Shown: positions 48,681 to 57,599, numbered from the stretch's first letter. The stretch: DNA of 64,000 bases from an uncultured Pelagibacteraceae bacterium (GCA_902587515.1 CACILM010000003.1:62001-126000), one strand, 5' to 3'. Notes: a model not told the origin generated them from the letters alone. A program made the numbers and translations.

Positions 48681-49714
48681 ATATTTTTTAAGTTAATTGC
48701 AGCACCAACAGCTGGTGTATTTTTTTTAGCTCCTAAACTTTTTAGTAAGTCATCATAACGGCCTCCCCTGGCGATTTCTTTTTTCCCTGAGAATACTTCA
48801 AACACAATTCCGGTATAATATTCTACATCTCTACCAAAATTTGCTATAAAATTAATATCTTGATTAAGTTTTTTTAAGTTAAGAATGGATTTTAAATCTT
48901 TTAAAATATTTTTTTTAAGCTTATTTTTTTCCACAAAGTCTAGTAACTTTTCATCAACTTCTGAGAGTTTGCAATTTATCTTTAAAAAAGATTTAATAAT
49001 TTTTACAATTTTTTTTCCATCTACATAAGACCTTGGGTCTTTAATCTTTTTATCAAATCTTATTAATATTTCTGATATAGATCTTCCAGCAATCATTTTA
49101 TCTTGATCTCTTTTTTTCATTTCGTAAAATCTTTTTTTATCTGAATCAAAAGTAATTGCATCAATATCTGTATTTTTTTCTAATCTTTTTAAAAGTTCTT
49201 CAAAATAATTTGGTCTCCAGAAGTGTCTTATCAATCTTAACTTCCATCTTTCAGGTATATCTAAAGCATATATTAAACTTTTAAATAAACTTATATCTCC
49301 AACTTTAATTTGAATTTTTTTTCTTTTTATCTTTTTTACTGAACTCAAAATTGTGCCTATTACTTTAAAATCATCTTGTATTTGATTTTTTGAACCTAAA
49401 ATTTCAATACCCAACTGCTCATTAATAAAATTTGTGCCTTTATTACCTGACCTTCTATATGCTTGACCAGAATAATAAATCTTCGAGGAAGATTTTTTTT
49501 GCAAGAAGCTTATACATGAGGCTACCGTTAAATCAGGTCTTAAACACATTGTTTTTCCATCTTCTCTTTTGAAAGTAAGCATAGAACTTCTGAATTTTTC
49601 TCCAGACCTCTCAATGATATAATCTGAGTCTAAAAGAACATCAGGTTCAGATAAAACAAAACCATTGCTCTTAAAAGTTTTAATTATGTTTTCAGATAAT
49701 TTTTTTGATTTCAT
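48677..49714 (-). CDS. hisZ: ATP phosphoribosyltransferase regulatory subunit HisZ
   Basis: HisZ is a catalytically inactive HisRS paralog that activates and regulates short-form HisG. The 345-residue protein keeps the class II fold, with LRPDLTVASCISFLQ (motif 2 region), RRSGNKGTNFINEQLGIEILG and a C-terminal IARGGRYDDLLKSLG. It lacks the anticodon-binding domain. It overlaps hisS by 23 bases, placing the enzyme and its paralog side by side. Confidence 0.93.
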   Translation of the reverse strand: MKSKKLSENIIKTFKSNGFVLSEPDVLLDSDYIIERSGEKFRSSMLTFKREDGKTMCLRPDLTVASCISFLQKKSSSKIYYSGQAYRRSGNKGTNFINEQLGIEILGSKNQIQDDFKVIGTILSSVKKIKRKKIQIKVGDISLFKSLIYALDIPERWKLRLIRHFWRPNYFEELLKRLEKNTDIDAITFDSDKKRFYEMKKRDQDKMIAGRSISEILIRFDKKIKDPRSYVDGKKIVKIIKSFLKINCKLSEVDEKLLDFVEKNKLKKNILKDLKSILNLKKLNQDINFIANFGRDVEYYTGIVFEVFSGKKEIARGGRYDDLLKSLGAKKNTPAVGAAINLKNI

Positions 49715-51026
49715 TGACTAACTCTTTAATTTCAATTGATTTTTCTTGTCCTGAACTTAGATTTCTTAAAGTTGGTTTACCTGATTTTATTTCATTCTCA
49801 CCGTATAAAATAACTGCTGGGGATTTAATCTTATTTGCATACTCCATTTGTTTTTTTAATTTACTCTCTCCAGGATAAATTTCTGCACTAACGCCATCTT
49901 TTCTCAATATAGTTTGCAAATTAATGTATTCTTTCATTAAATTTTTATCAAAAACACAAATCACAACAGGTTTGGATTGTTTCACTTTAAATTCTTTTTT
50001 TTGCATCAAAGCAAAAACCAATCGATCTAATCCAATTGATATACCTGTGGCTGGAGCATCAAAGTTGCCAAAATTATTTACTAAATTATCGTATCTCCCT
50101 CCACCACCTATTGAACCGAATTGAATAACCTGACCTTTATTATTTGTAACATCGAATTTTAAGTTTACCTCAAATATTGCTCCGGTATAATATTCTAAAC
50201 CTCTAATAATTGATGGATCAAATTCAAAATTATTAAAATTATAATCTTTAAGAATTTTAAATATCTCTAATAAATCCTCTGACTCAGGAGAATTTTTCTT
50301 TAGTGTTTCTTCTATTTTTTCAATATCCTTAGATTTTAAATTTGCACCCTTTGTAAAATCTCCAGATTTATCTTTTCTTCCTTTGCCTAACAATTCTTTA
50401 ACTCCGCTCCAACCCAGTCTATCAATTTTATCTAAAGCTCTTAAAGTGATGAGTTTTTGCTTATTATCTTTTACATTTATCTTTTTAAATAATTCCTCAG
50501 TAATTTTTCTTGATGATATCTTTATTGTGTAATCTGTTTTTTTAAGACCACACTTTTCAAGAATTTCTGATATCATTACACACAGTTCGGCATCTGCTTG
50601 CAAACTTTTTACACCAACAAAGTCTGCATCAAATTGTAAAAATTCTCTAAATCTTCCTGGGCCTGGTTTCTCATTTCTCCAAACAGTTCCTAGTTGGTAC
50701 CTCTTAAATGGTTTTGGAATTTCTAAATAATTTTTTGCAACGTATCTAGCAAGTGGAGCTGTGAGATCATATCTTAAAGATAGCCACTTATTTTCATCCT
50801 TGAATGAAAATATACCTTCATCAGGTCTATCTTTGTCTGGTAAAAATTTGCCAATACTTTCTGAATACTCAAAACTTGGAGTTTCGAGATATTGAAAACC
50901 GTATTTGACCATTACTTCTTTAATATTAGCAATTATAAAATCACGTACGAGTAATTCTTTTTCTTGTCTGTCTACAAACCCTAATGGAAGTTCTTTAGAA
51001 GGTTTGCTCTTTTTTTCTTTTGTCAT
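49692..51026 (-). CDS. hisS: histidyl-tRNA synthetase
   Basis: HisRS charges tRNA-His. The 444-residue class II enzyme has SLRYDLTAPLARYVA, RYQLGTVWRNEKPGPGRFREF (motif 2), QFDADFVG, RGLEYYTGAIFEV and GGGGRYDNLVNNFG (motif 3 region), then an anticodon domain from about residue 350. The frame extends upstream through the tRNA-His gene to 51092. The ATG at 51026 is the sensible start because it excludes the tRNA. It lies only four bases after the tRNA CCA end, leaving no normal ribosome binding site. Confidence 0.95.
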   Translation of the reverse strand: MTKEKKSKPSKELPLGFVDRQEKELLVRDFIIANIKEVMVKYGFQYLETPSFEYSESIGKFLPDKDRPDEGIFSFKDENKWLSLRYDLTAPLARYVAKNYLEIPKPFKRYQLGTVWRNEKPGPGRFREFLQFDADFVGVKSLQADAELCVMISEILEKCGLKKTDYTIKISSRKITEELFKKINVKDNKQKLITLRALDKIDRLGWSGVKELLGKGRKDKSGDFTKGANLKSKDIEKIEETLKKNSPESEDLLEIFKILKDYNFNNFEFDPSIIRGLEYYTGAIFEVNLKFDVTNNKGQVIQFGSIGGGGRYDNLVNNFGNFDAPATGISIGLDRLVFALMQKKEFKVKQSKPVVICVFDKNLMKEYINLQTILRKDGVSAEIYPGESKLKKQMEYANKIKSPAVILYGENEIKSGKPTLRNLSSGQEKSIEIKELVNEIKKII

Positions 51027-51030
51027 TTTT

Positions 51031-51107
51031 TGGTACAGCAGGGTGGATTCGAACCACCGACCCCTAGTTCCACAAACTAGTGCTCTAACCAACTGAGCTA
51101 CTGCTGC
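51031..51107 (-). tRNA. tRNA-His (anticodon GTG)
   Basis: A 77-base cloverleaf on the reverse strand. The acceptor strands are GCAGCAG and CTGCTGT, the D arm is AGCTCAGTTGGTTAGAGC, and the anticodon stem CTAGT/ACTAG holds loop TTGTGGA (GTG). The T arm is GGTGG-TTCGAAT-CCACC, and CCA is encoded. The discriminator is A73 and the base at -1 is U, so the usual G-1:C73 histidine identity pair is absent, as in many Alphaproteobacteria. The first acceptor pair is G-U. hisS begins four bases downstream. Confidence 0.96.
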
Positions 51108-51154
51108 ATCCCTGTTATTTTTATCTTAATTTTAGTTAAATTTATATATTTTTG

Positions 51155-51160
51155 ATTATA
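51155..51160 (-). promoter_or_regulatory. possible -10 element for tRNA-His-hisS
   Basis: A perfect TATAAT on the reverse strand, about 48 bases before the tRNA 5' end. No convincing -35 hexamer is visible at the right spacing; a 7-base inverted repeat lies directly upstream. Confidence 0.35.
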
Positions 51161-51161
51161 A

Positions 51162-51179
51162 GCTAAGCAATAGCTTAGC
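51162..51179. repeat. perfect inverted repeat upstream of tRNA-His
   Basis: GCTAAGC, loop AATA, GCTTAGC: a perfect seven-base stem with a four-base loop. It abuts the TATAAT of the tRNA-His promoter candidate. No U-run follows on either strand, so it is not a standard terminator; an operator or RNA hairpin is possible. Confidence 0.5.
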
Positions 51180-51283
51180 GTGCATTCTGTGTGAATGTGA
51201 TCTTAATGTTGAAATGACTTTCAAATTTATAATCATGATTCTTTATTTAGGAAATAATTGTGACTTTTTCAAGATGAAATTAG

Positions 51284-51323
51284 CGGGACAAAAAAAATAG
51301 TAAAGACTAAAGTTAATGTCCCG
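51284..51323 (-). repeat. inverted repeat downstream of cspA
   Basis: CGGGACA (51284-51290) and TGTCCCG (51317-51323) pair perfectly across a 26-base AT-rich loop. The element starts about 27 bases after the cspA stop on the reverse strand. It could fold the 3' end of the csp mRNA or belong to a small RNA in the 242-base gap between cspA and tRNA-His. Nothing else coding is seen in that gap. Confidence 0.45.
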
Positions 51324-51349
51324 ATAATCAGTGATTTTGGAAATTTAGA

Positions 51350-51562
51350 TTAAGATGTTTTCTGCAGTTTTACTGCTGAAGGACCTTTTTCTGTGCTCTC
51401 CACTTCAAACGTTAACTCATCACCCTCGTTTAAATACTTTAAACCAGCTTCTCTAACCGCAGAAGAATGGACGAACACGTCTTTTTCTTTGTCTTCTCTT
51501 TCAATGAAACCATACCCTTTAGTGCCATTGAACCACTTTACTTTACCTTTTAGTGTACTCAT
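51350..51562 (-). CDS. cspA: cold-shock protein, CspA family
   Basis: A 70-residue single-strand nucleic acid binding beta-barrel that acts as an RNA chaperone. It has [19 protein letters not shown] with RNP-1 (KGYGFI), RNP-2 (DVFVHSSAV) and the closing [10 protein letters not shown]-type sequence. Length is normal. A GAGGA site lies 14 bases before the ATG. Its long non-coding 3' flank is unusual in this tightly packed genome. Confidence 0.96.
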   Translation of the reverse strand: MSTLKGKVKWFNGTKGYGFIEREDKEKDVFVHSSAVREAGLKYLNEGDELTFEVESTEKGPSAVKLQKTS

Positions 51563-51696
51563 ATTTATTGTTTTTCCTCATTATTATTAACTTCAACTAA
51601 CCATAAATTAGTCTTGAGGACCCTTTAATAGATTTACACGATGGAAGTCAATAGAAGAAAAATATTATTTGCCGCAATTGTTTTTATGCAACAATA

Positions 51697-52803
51697 CTAA
51701 GATAATAAGGCTAATGTACCAATTATAGCAATAAGTCCTATCCCTGCGTAAACATATTTGTTTTTATTTATTTGAGATTTAAGTTTATTTAAGGCAGATT
51801 CTTTGTAACTTAATCCTCCATCAGCAATACTAGAGGATTTACTGAATCCTTGATCTCTTCCTATTTGTAAAAATTTAGATTTTCTGTGATCGTAAATTTG
51901 ATCTTTATTTAAATTTTCGAAATTTTTAAGATTTTTTATAATTGAAAACTTAATATCTGCAGCTATAGCTTCTGGATCTCTATGTGCTCCTCCTAATGGT
52001 TCTGGAATTATCTCATCAATTATTTTTAATTTAAGTAAATCTTTAGCTGTAAGTTTCATAGCTTCAGCGGCTTGCAAAGATTTACTTGGATCTCGCCATA
52101 AAATAGATGCACAACCTTCCGGAGATATTACTGAATAAATAGAATTTTCCAACATTATAACTTTATTTGAAGATGCCAAAGCAATTGCTCCTCCAGATCC
52201 CCCTTCACCAATTATTATAGAAATATTTGGAACTGTTAATGACATGCAGCATTCAATTGAATTTGCAATAGCGGAAGCTTGGCCTCTTTGTTCGGCTCCA
52301 ATACCTGGGTAAGCTCCTGGAGTATCAATAAAACTTATAACTGGTATTTGAAATCTATCGGCAAGTTTCATAAGCCTTATACATTTTCTGTATCCCTCTG
52401 GACGCATCATTCCAAAGTTTCTTTCAATCCGGCTATTAAGGTCCTCTCCTTTTTCCTGCCCAATTATTAAAACTGATTTATTATCTATTAAACCAAACCC
52501 AGCAATTACAGATTTGTCGTCTCCAAAATATCTATCACCAGAAAGTAAAGTAAATTGTGAAAATATTTTTTTTATATAAAAATTTGCTTTGGGTCGGTCT
52601 TCATGTCTTGCGACTTGTGTGCGTTGCCAACTATTAAGATTGGAATATATCTCCTCTAATTTTTGATTAATTTCTTTTTGAGTATTCTTAATTTTATCTG
52701 TATCGACCTCAGATATCCCCTCAGAACCAAAAGGACTTTTTAAACCTTCTACTTCTTGCTCCAGAGCTTTTATTTCTTTTTCGAAATCTAAATAATTTTT
52801 CAT
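51697..52803 (-). CDS. accA: acetyl-CoA carboxylase carboxyltransferase alpha, with C-terminal membrane segment
   Basis: AccA forms the carboxyltransferase with AccD to make malonyl-CoA. The body is typical: RHEDRPKANFYIKKIFSQF, GRNFG-like SRIERNFGMMRPEGYRK, SFIDTPGAYPGIGAEQRGQ, IIGEGGSGGAIAL and SPEGCASILWRDP. The protein is 368 residues, about 45 longer than usual. The extra tail ends in a strongly hydrophobic stretch (about residues 350-368, YAGIGLIAIIGTLALLS) that could anchor it in the membrane. accD is not in the window. It is divergent from glcB across 60 bases. Confidence 0.94.
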   Translation of the reverse strand: MKNYLDFEKEIKALEQEVEGLKSPFGSEGISEVDTDKIKNTQKEINQKLEEIYSNLNSWQRTQVARHEDRPKANFYIKKIFSQFTLLSGDRYFGDDKSVIAGFGLIDNKSVLIIGQEKGEDLNSRIERNFGMMRPEGYRKCIRLMKLADRFQIPVISFIDTPGAYPGIGAEQRGQASAIANSIECCMSLTVPNISIIIGEGGSGGAIALASSNKVIMLENSIYSVISPEGCASILWRDPSKSLQAAEAMKLTAKDLLKLKIIDEIIPEPLGGAHRDPEAIAADIKFSIIKNLKNFENLNKDQIYDHRKSKFLQIGRDQGFSKSSSIADGGLSYKESALNKLKSQINKNKYVYAGIGLIAIIGTLALLS

Positions 52804-52863
52804 AAAATGTTACAATAATAGTAGTATTATTATATTATAAAATATTGTAAAGATCGGCTCATA

Positions 52864-55008
52864 ATGGAAATGGTAGAAAAAAGTGGCTTAAAAGTTAGTT
52901 CAACTCTCCTCGAGTTCATAAATAATGAGGTGATTCCTGGCACTAACATTAACATCGATAAATTTTGGAACAAATTTTCAGAGGTTGTCCATGAACTTTC
53001 ACCACTCAATAAAGTTTTAATTCAAAAAAGACAAATAATACAAAAAAAAATAGATGATTGGCATAAATCCAATAAAGGTAGAGACTTTAATAAAAAAGAG
53101 TATGTAAATTTCTTAAAATCAATTGATTATTTAATTGATGAAAAAAACGACTTTAAGATAGAGACAGCTAATGTCGATGAAGAAATTTCCTCTATAGCAG
53201 GACCTCAACTAGTGGTTCCAGTAGATAACGCTCGTTACGCATTGAATGCTGCAAATGCTCGTTGGGGAAGTTTATACGATGCACTTTATGGTACAGATAT
53301 TATTTCAGGAAGTATTGGAAAAAGTTGGGATAAAGAGAGAGCTAAAAAAGTAATAAATTTTGTAAGAGATTTTTTAGATGAACAAATTCCATTGGCACAA
53401 GCCAGCTGGAAAAGTGTTTCAAAATTCCAAATAGAGGAAAATAAACTTGTTTTATTTTCGCAGTCTAAGAAATATTTTCTTAAAAACAACGAGCAATTCA
53501 TAGGATATAATGGAGATAAAGATAATCCAAATTCAATTTTAATAAAGAATAATAATCTTCATATCGATATTTTAGTAGACCCTGAGACCATGGTTGGAAA
53601 AATTGATAACGCGGCCATCTCAGATATAATGATGGAGTCTGCCCTATCAACAATTGTAGATAACGAAGACTCTGTAGCGGCTGTAGACGCTGAGGACAAA
53701 GTTAAATGTTATCGAAATTGGTTAGGTCTAATGAAAGGAGATCTATCTTCTACTTTTGAGAAAAATGGAAAAAAGATTGTCAGAAAACTAAACCAAGATA
53801 GAGTATATGTCTCTAAAAATGGAGAAAAAATTAATCTTCATGGTAGAGCTTTATTACTTAATAGAAATGTAGGACATTTAATGACTAACCCAGCAATACT
53901 TTTAAAAGATGGAGCGGAAATACCAGAGGGAATTTTGGATGCGTTTATATCTACATTATGTGCTTTACATGACTTCAAAAATAAAAAAAATTCAAGAACA
54001 GGTTCAGTTTACATTGTTAAACCTAAAATGCACGGACCAGAAGAAGTAGCTTTCACTAACACTTTATTTGAGAAAGTTGAAGAGACACTGGGGATTAAAA
54101 AGCACTCTATAAAAGTTGGAATTATGGATGAGGAAAGAAGAACAACTGTAAATTTAAAAGAATGTATTAGACAAGTTAAAAATAGAATAGTTTTTATAAA
54201 CACTGGCTTTTTGGATAGAACTGGAGATGAAATGCACACATCTTTTGAGGCAGGGCCCATGATATTCAAAGGGGAAATGAAAAAATCAACTTGGTTGAAT
54301 ACTTATGAAAATTGGAATGTGGACATAGGTTTAAAATGTGGTTTTTCGGGTAAAGCTCAAATTGGTAAGGGAATGTGGGCTATGCCAGATCAAATGGCAA
54401 ACATGATGGAACAAAAAATTGGTCATCCTAAATCTGGCGCAAACTGTGCATGGGTGCCTTCTCCAACTGCAGCAACACTACATTCTCTTCACTACCATAA
54501 AATTAATGTATTTGATGAACAAGATAAAATTAAATCAAGAGAGATGGCAAAAGTAGAAAATATTTTAGAAATTCCAAAAGCTGATAGACCTAATTGGTCA
54601 GTCGAAGACATCAATCGTGAGATTGAGAATAATGCACAAGGTATATTAGGTTATGTAGTCAGATGGGTTGATCAAGGTGTCGGTTGTTCAAAAGTTCCAG
54701 ATATTAATAATGTAGGATTGATGGAAGATAGAGCAACACTTCGAATATCCTCTCAGCATATTGCAAATTGGCTTCACCATGGAATTTGTAATAAAGAGCA
54801 AGTCATGAAAATAATGAAAAAAATGGCAAAGACAGTTGATGATCAAAACAAAAATGATCCAAAATATAAAAAAATGTCTGAAGATTTTGAAAAATCAATA
54901 GCATTTTCTGCTGCTTGCGATCTTGTTTTCAAAGGAAGAGTTCAACCGTCAGGATATACGGAACCGCTATTGCATCAAAAAAGACTAGAAAAAAAATCTA
55001 TAAATTAA
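52864..55008 (+). CDS. glcB: malate synthase G
   Basis: Malate synthase condenses glyoxylate with acetyl-CoA in the glyoxylate bypass. The 714-residue protein has the G-isoform length and motifs: [13 protein letters not shown] near residue 138, [20 protein letters not shown] with the catalytic arginine, [17 protein letters not shown], and a late [16 protein letters not shown]. The 60 bases upstream are AT-rich and too short for a glycine riboswitch unless it extends into accA. The 3' end overlaps recR by four bases. Confidence 0.96.
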   Translation: MEMVEKSGLKVSSTLLEFINNEVIPGTNINIDKFWNKFSEVVHELSPLNKVLIQKRQIIQKKIDDWHKSNKGRDFNKKEYVNFLKSIDYLIDEKNDFKIETANVDEEISSIAGPQLVVPVDNARYALNAANARWGSLYDALYGTDIISGSIGKSWDKERAKKVINFVRDFLDEQIPLAQASWKSVSKFQIEENKLVLFSQSKKYFLKNNEQFIGYNGDKDNPNSILIKNNNLHIDILVDPETMVGKIDNAAISDIMMESALSTIVDNEDSVAAVDAEDKVKCYRNWLGLMKGDLSSTFEKNGKKIVRKLNQDRVYVSKNGEKINLHGRALLLNRNVGHLMTNPAILLKDGAEIPEGILDAFISTLCALHDFKNKKNSRTGSVYIVKPKMHGPEEVAFTNTLFEKVEETLGIKKHSIKVGIMDEERRTTVNLKECIRQVKNRIVFINTGFLDRTGDEMHTSFEAGPMIFKGEMKKSTWLNTYENWNVDIGLKCGFSGKAQIGKGMWAMPDQMANMMEQKIGHPKSGANCAWVPSPTAATLHSLHYHKINVFDEQDKIKSREMAKVENILEIPKADRPNWSVEDINREIENNAQGILGYVVRWVDQGVGCSKVPDINNVGLMEDRATLRISSQHIANWLHHGICNKEQVMKIMKKMAKTVDDQNKNDPKYKKMSEDFEKSIAFSAACDLVFKGRVQPSGYTEPLLHQKRLEKKSIN

Positions 55009-55607
55009 TCAGTTACTGGAACTCTGTTTTTGAAAGCAGAAAAGAGAGTGCCATCATCGAGTTGTTCTATTTCACCACCTACAGGCAAGCCTTGGGCTAA
55101 CTTGGTAATTTTAATTTTATCATTCTTAATAATATCCTCTATATAATGTGCTGTTGTTTGACCCTCAACAGTAGCACTTGTTGCAATTATTACCTCTTTT
55201 AAATTGTTTTTTTTAATTCTACTTACTAATGATTGAATAAGTAAGTTTTTTTGCTCATAGTTTTCGTTTGAATTTAATGTACCTCCAAGAATGTGGTAAT
55301 GACCTTTATATATATTAGCAGAGTCAATCACCCACATATCGGCTAAATTTTCTACTACACAAATCTTATCGTAAGAGTTATCTGAGGTGCATATACAAAT
55401 TTTATCAATAATTTTCAAATTTCCACATTCAGTACAACGAACTACTTTCTTATAAACTTCAGCTAGAGACTTAGCTAATGGTTTTACCATGTTATCTTTA
55501 TTGTTTATTAATTTTAAGATTATTCTTTTTGCAGATTTAGGGCCAAGGCCGGGCAATTTTGCAAACTGTTTAATAAGCTCGTTAATCTCTGGGATCTCGT
55601 TATCCAT
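55005..55607 (-). CDS. recR: recombination protein RecR
   Basis: RecR works with RecO and RecF to load RecA at gaps. The 200-residue protein has the helix-hairpin-helix [21 protein letters not shown], the zinc finger [16 protein letters not shown], and the TOPRIM segment [16 protein letters not shown], followed by [10 protein letters not shown]. It shares a base with ybaB upstream; dnaX-ybaB-recR is a classic order. Confidence 0.96.
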   Translation of the reverse strand: MDNEIPEINELIKQFAKLPGLGPKSAKRIILKLINNKDNMVKPLAKSLAEVYKKVVRCTECGNLKIIDKICICTSDNSYDKICVVENLADMWVIDSANIYKGHYHILGGTLNSNENYEQKNLLIQSLVSRIKKNNLKEVIIATSATVEGQTTAHYIEDIIKNDKIKITKLAQGLPVGGEIEQLDDGTLFSAFKNRVPVTD

Positions 55608-55927
55608 TAAAAAGGTAGTTTAAAATCCATTGGAAGATTTAGCCCGCCTGTCACTTTAGATAATTCTTCAGCAGATTTTTTTTTTAAATTTTCTTTTGCA
55701 TTATTATATGCAGCAATGATTAAATCATTTACTATTTCTTGTTTTTCTCTTTTAGCCTCATCTGAAATTAAAATTGATTTTATTTCGTAATCTCCTGTTA
55801 AAATTACCTTTACTAGACTACCTCCAGATACACCTTCAACTTCTATTTTTTTTATTTGTTCTTGGGCTTCTTTCATTTTCTCTTGCATGACTTTAGCTTT
55901 TGAAAGCATGTCTGAAAAATTAGTCAC
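55607..55927 (-). CDS. YbaB/EbfC family nucleoid-associated protein
   Basis: A 106-residue DNA-binding protein of the YbaB/EbfC family. It has an N-terminal coiled helix with LSKAKVMQEKMKEAQEQIKK, the conserved VEGVSGGSLVKVILTGDYEI, and the C-terminal VTGGLNLP(M). It lies three bases after dnaX and overlaps recR by one base. Confidence 0.93.
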   Translation of the reverse strand: MTNFSDMLSKAKVMQEKMKEAQEQIKKIEVEGVSGGSLVKVILTGDYEIKSILISDEAKREKQEIVNDLIIAAYNNAKENLKKKSAEELSKVTGGLNLPMDFKLPF

Positions 55928-55930
55928 TTA

Positions 55931-57589
55931 CTATTCCTCCTTAATTTCAACAAGTTTAGCATCTGGAAAGTTAATTTCTATGTCTTTTGCAATTTTGCTT
56001 TTTTTAAATTCATCAATCTTAATATCCATAATTTCTAGATTTTTTTCGTGGATGCTTTTTGCTTCTGAGTTTTTGCTTAAAGAGATAATCCATCTCTCAC
56101 CTGTCCAACTTAATAGTTTATCAGTTAAGTTTTTAATAAAGTTTTTATTTAATTTTTCGTTAAAGCTAATGTCAATTTTGCCCTTATTGAAACTTACTAA
56201 TTTAACGTTTCGCTCCAAATCATACTTCAATTCAATTTCTTTCTCTCTATTTGCTAAATCAATTAATTCTTTAAAACTTGTAATTTTAATTTTAGATTTT
56301 TCGTTTGTGTTATCTATTTTTGTGATAGGACTTGTTTTAATTTGATTAGTGCTTTTTAATTGATTTTTTACTTGATTGGGCAGATCATTCTGTAGATTTT
56401 TATTATCAATTTTTTTTCCAGACAATTTTTCCTCACTTGCTGAAATATTTTCATTTTGATGTTCTACTTCATCTTTTTCTTCTAAATTCTTCAAATGACA
56501 TAATTGCATAATATACATCTCTAAAGCTAAGTTTTCATTACCAACTATTCTAAGATCATCTATAGTTTTAATAGTCAATTGCCAAAACAAGCCTATATCT
56601 TGCATGTCGATATTTTTTGAAAACTTTTCAATCATCAAAGTCTCTGACTCAGAAATATTCATATCTTTCTCAATAATTCCTAAATTAATTCTTCTGCTAA
56701 ATAGATATAAAATTTCTAAAATATCATTTAAAAAATTTTTAGCATCTAATCCATCATCAAGTAATCCTTGAAGTATTTTAAGAGCATCTTTCTCTTTGCC
56801 TTCTAAAATTTCTTTAAAGAGAGATATAACTTTGCTTCTGTCTGCGAGGCCTAACATGTTTCTGACGTCTTGCTCTTCGATAGTGTTATTTTTTATAGAT
56901 TGAGAAATTAAAGCCCGGTCCAGTAGTGAAATCGAATCTCTTACTGATCCTTCAGAAGTTCTAGCAATTAATTTAATTGCATCATCTGTAATTGAACCTT
57001 TTTCTTTAACTGAAATATTTTTTAAGTGTTTACAAAGTTCTTCAACACTCACTCTTTTAAGATCAAACCTTTGGCAACGGGACAAAATTGTAACTGGTAT
57101 TTTTCTTACCTCTGTTGTTGCTAATATAAATTTTAAACTTGGTGGAGGTTCTTCTAAAGTTTTGAGCAAACCATTAAATGCTTGCTTGGATAGCATGTGA
57201 ACTTCGTCAATAATAAAAATTTTAAACTTCGCACTTGTCGGGCTATATTTTGAATTTTCTATTAATTCTCTTACATCATCTATTCCGGTTTTAGACGCAG
57301 CATCCATCTCTAAAACATCCATATGATTAGAATTTACTATATCTTTGCAATGACAATTTTCATCAGAACATATCTCGCTATCTGACAAATTTTTTGTACA
57401 ATTTAATGCTTTAGCGATCAGCCTTGCTGTTGTTGTTTTTCCCACTCCTCTTATTCCAGTCAACAAATAGGCATTTGGTGTTTTGCCTAATTTAATGGCA
57501 TTTGTAATTGTTTGTGCCATTACTTCTTGGCCGATCAAATCTTTGAAACCTTGAGGTCGGTATTTAAGAGCTAAAATTTTATTCATCAT
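55931..57589 (-). CDS. dnaX: DNA polymerase III subunit tau/gamma
   Basis: DnaX is the clamp-loader ATPase and holoenzyme organiser. The 552-residue protein starts LALKYRPQGFKDLIGQE, has Walker A TGIRGVGKTTTARLIAKAL, zinc cysteines from CTKNLSDSEIC to CHCKD, FIIDEVHMLSKQAFNGLLKTLEE and the sensor ATTEVRKIPVTILSRCQRFD. Domain III ends near residue 370, then a charged linker and a tau-specific C-terminal part. At residues 391-393 (GKK) an A8 run forms the heptamer A AAA AAA, and the -1 frame hits TGA TAA two codons later. This suggests a gamma-like product of about 394 residues. Start may also be the second ATG at 57586. Confidence 0.95.
   Translation of the reverse strand: MMNKILALKYRPQGFKDLIGQEVMAQTITNAIKLGKTPNAYLLTGIRGVGKTTTARLIAKALNCTKNLSDSEICSDENCHCKDIVNSNHMDVLEMDAASKTGIDDVRELIENSKYSPTSAKFKIFIIDEVHMLSKQAFNGLLKTLEEPPPSLKFILATTEVRKIPVTILSRCQRFDLKRVSVEELCKHLKNISVKEKGSITDDAIKLIARTSEGSVRDSISLLDRALISQSIKNNTIEEQDVRNMLGLADRSKVISLFKEILEGKEKDALKILQGLLDDGLDAKNFLNDILEILYLFSRRINLGIIEKDMNISESETLMIEKFSKNIDMQDIGLFWQLTIKTIDDLRIVGNENLALEMYIMQLCHLKNLEEKDEVEHQNENISASEEKLSGKKIDNKNLQNDLPNQVKNQLKSTNQIKTSPITKIDNTNEKSKIKITSFKELIDLANREKEIELKYDLERNVKLVSFNKGKIDISFNEKLNKNFIKNLTDKLLSWTGERWIISLSKNSEAKSIHEKNLEIMDIKIDEFKKSKIAKDIEINFPDAKLVEIKEE
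56411..56417 (-). promoter_or_regulatory. candidate -1 frameshift site in dnaX
   Basis: Reverse-strand A AAA AAA in phase with codons 391-393. A -1 shift reads K K N and then TGA TAA. A GAGGA sequence at 56434-56430 sits about 12 bases upstream, similar in placement to the stimulating Shine-Dalgarno-like element of E. coli dnaX. Only a weak CAGA/TCTG hairpin is visible downstream. Confidence 0.55.
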
Positions 57590-57599
57590 TAATCTTTAA

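Noticed and set aside
51027-51092. N-terminal extension of hisS from an ATG at 51092
   Set aside because: The added 22 codons read through most of the tRNA-His gene and have no similarity to HisRS N-termini; the ATG at 51026 is used.
51162-51185. Intrinsic terminator between cspA and tRNA-His
   Set aside because: The perfect stem lacks a following U-run on both strands.
55887-56345. Forward reading frame of 152 codons opposite dnaX
   Set aside because: It is a shadow of the lysine-rich dnaX linker in the opposite strand; composition is Ser/Phe/Leu-rich noise.
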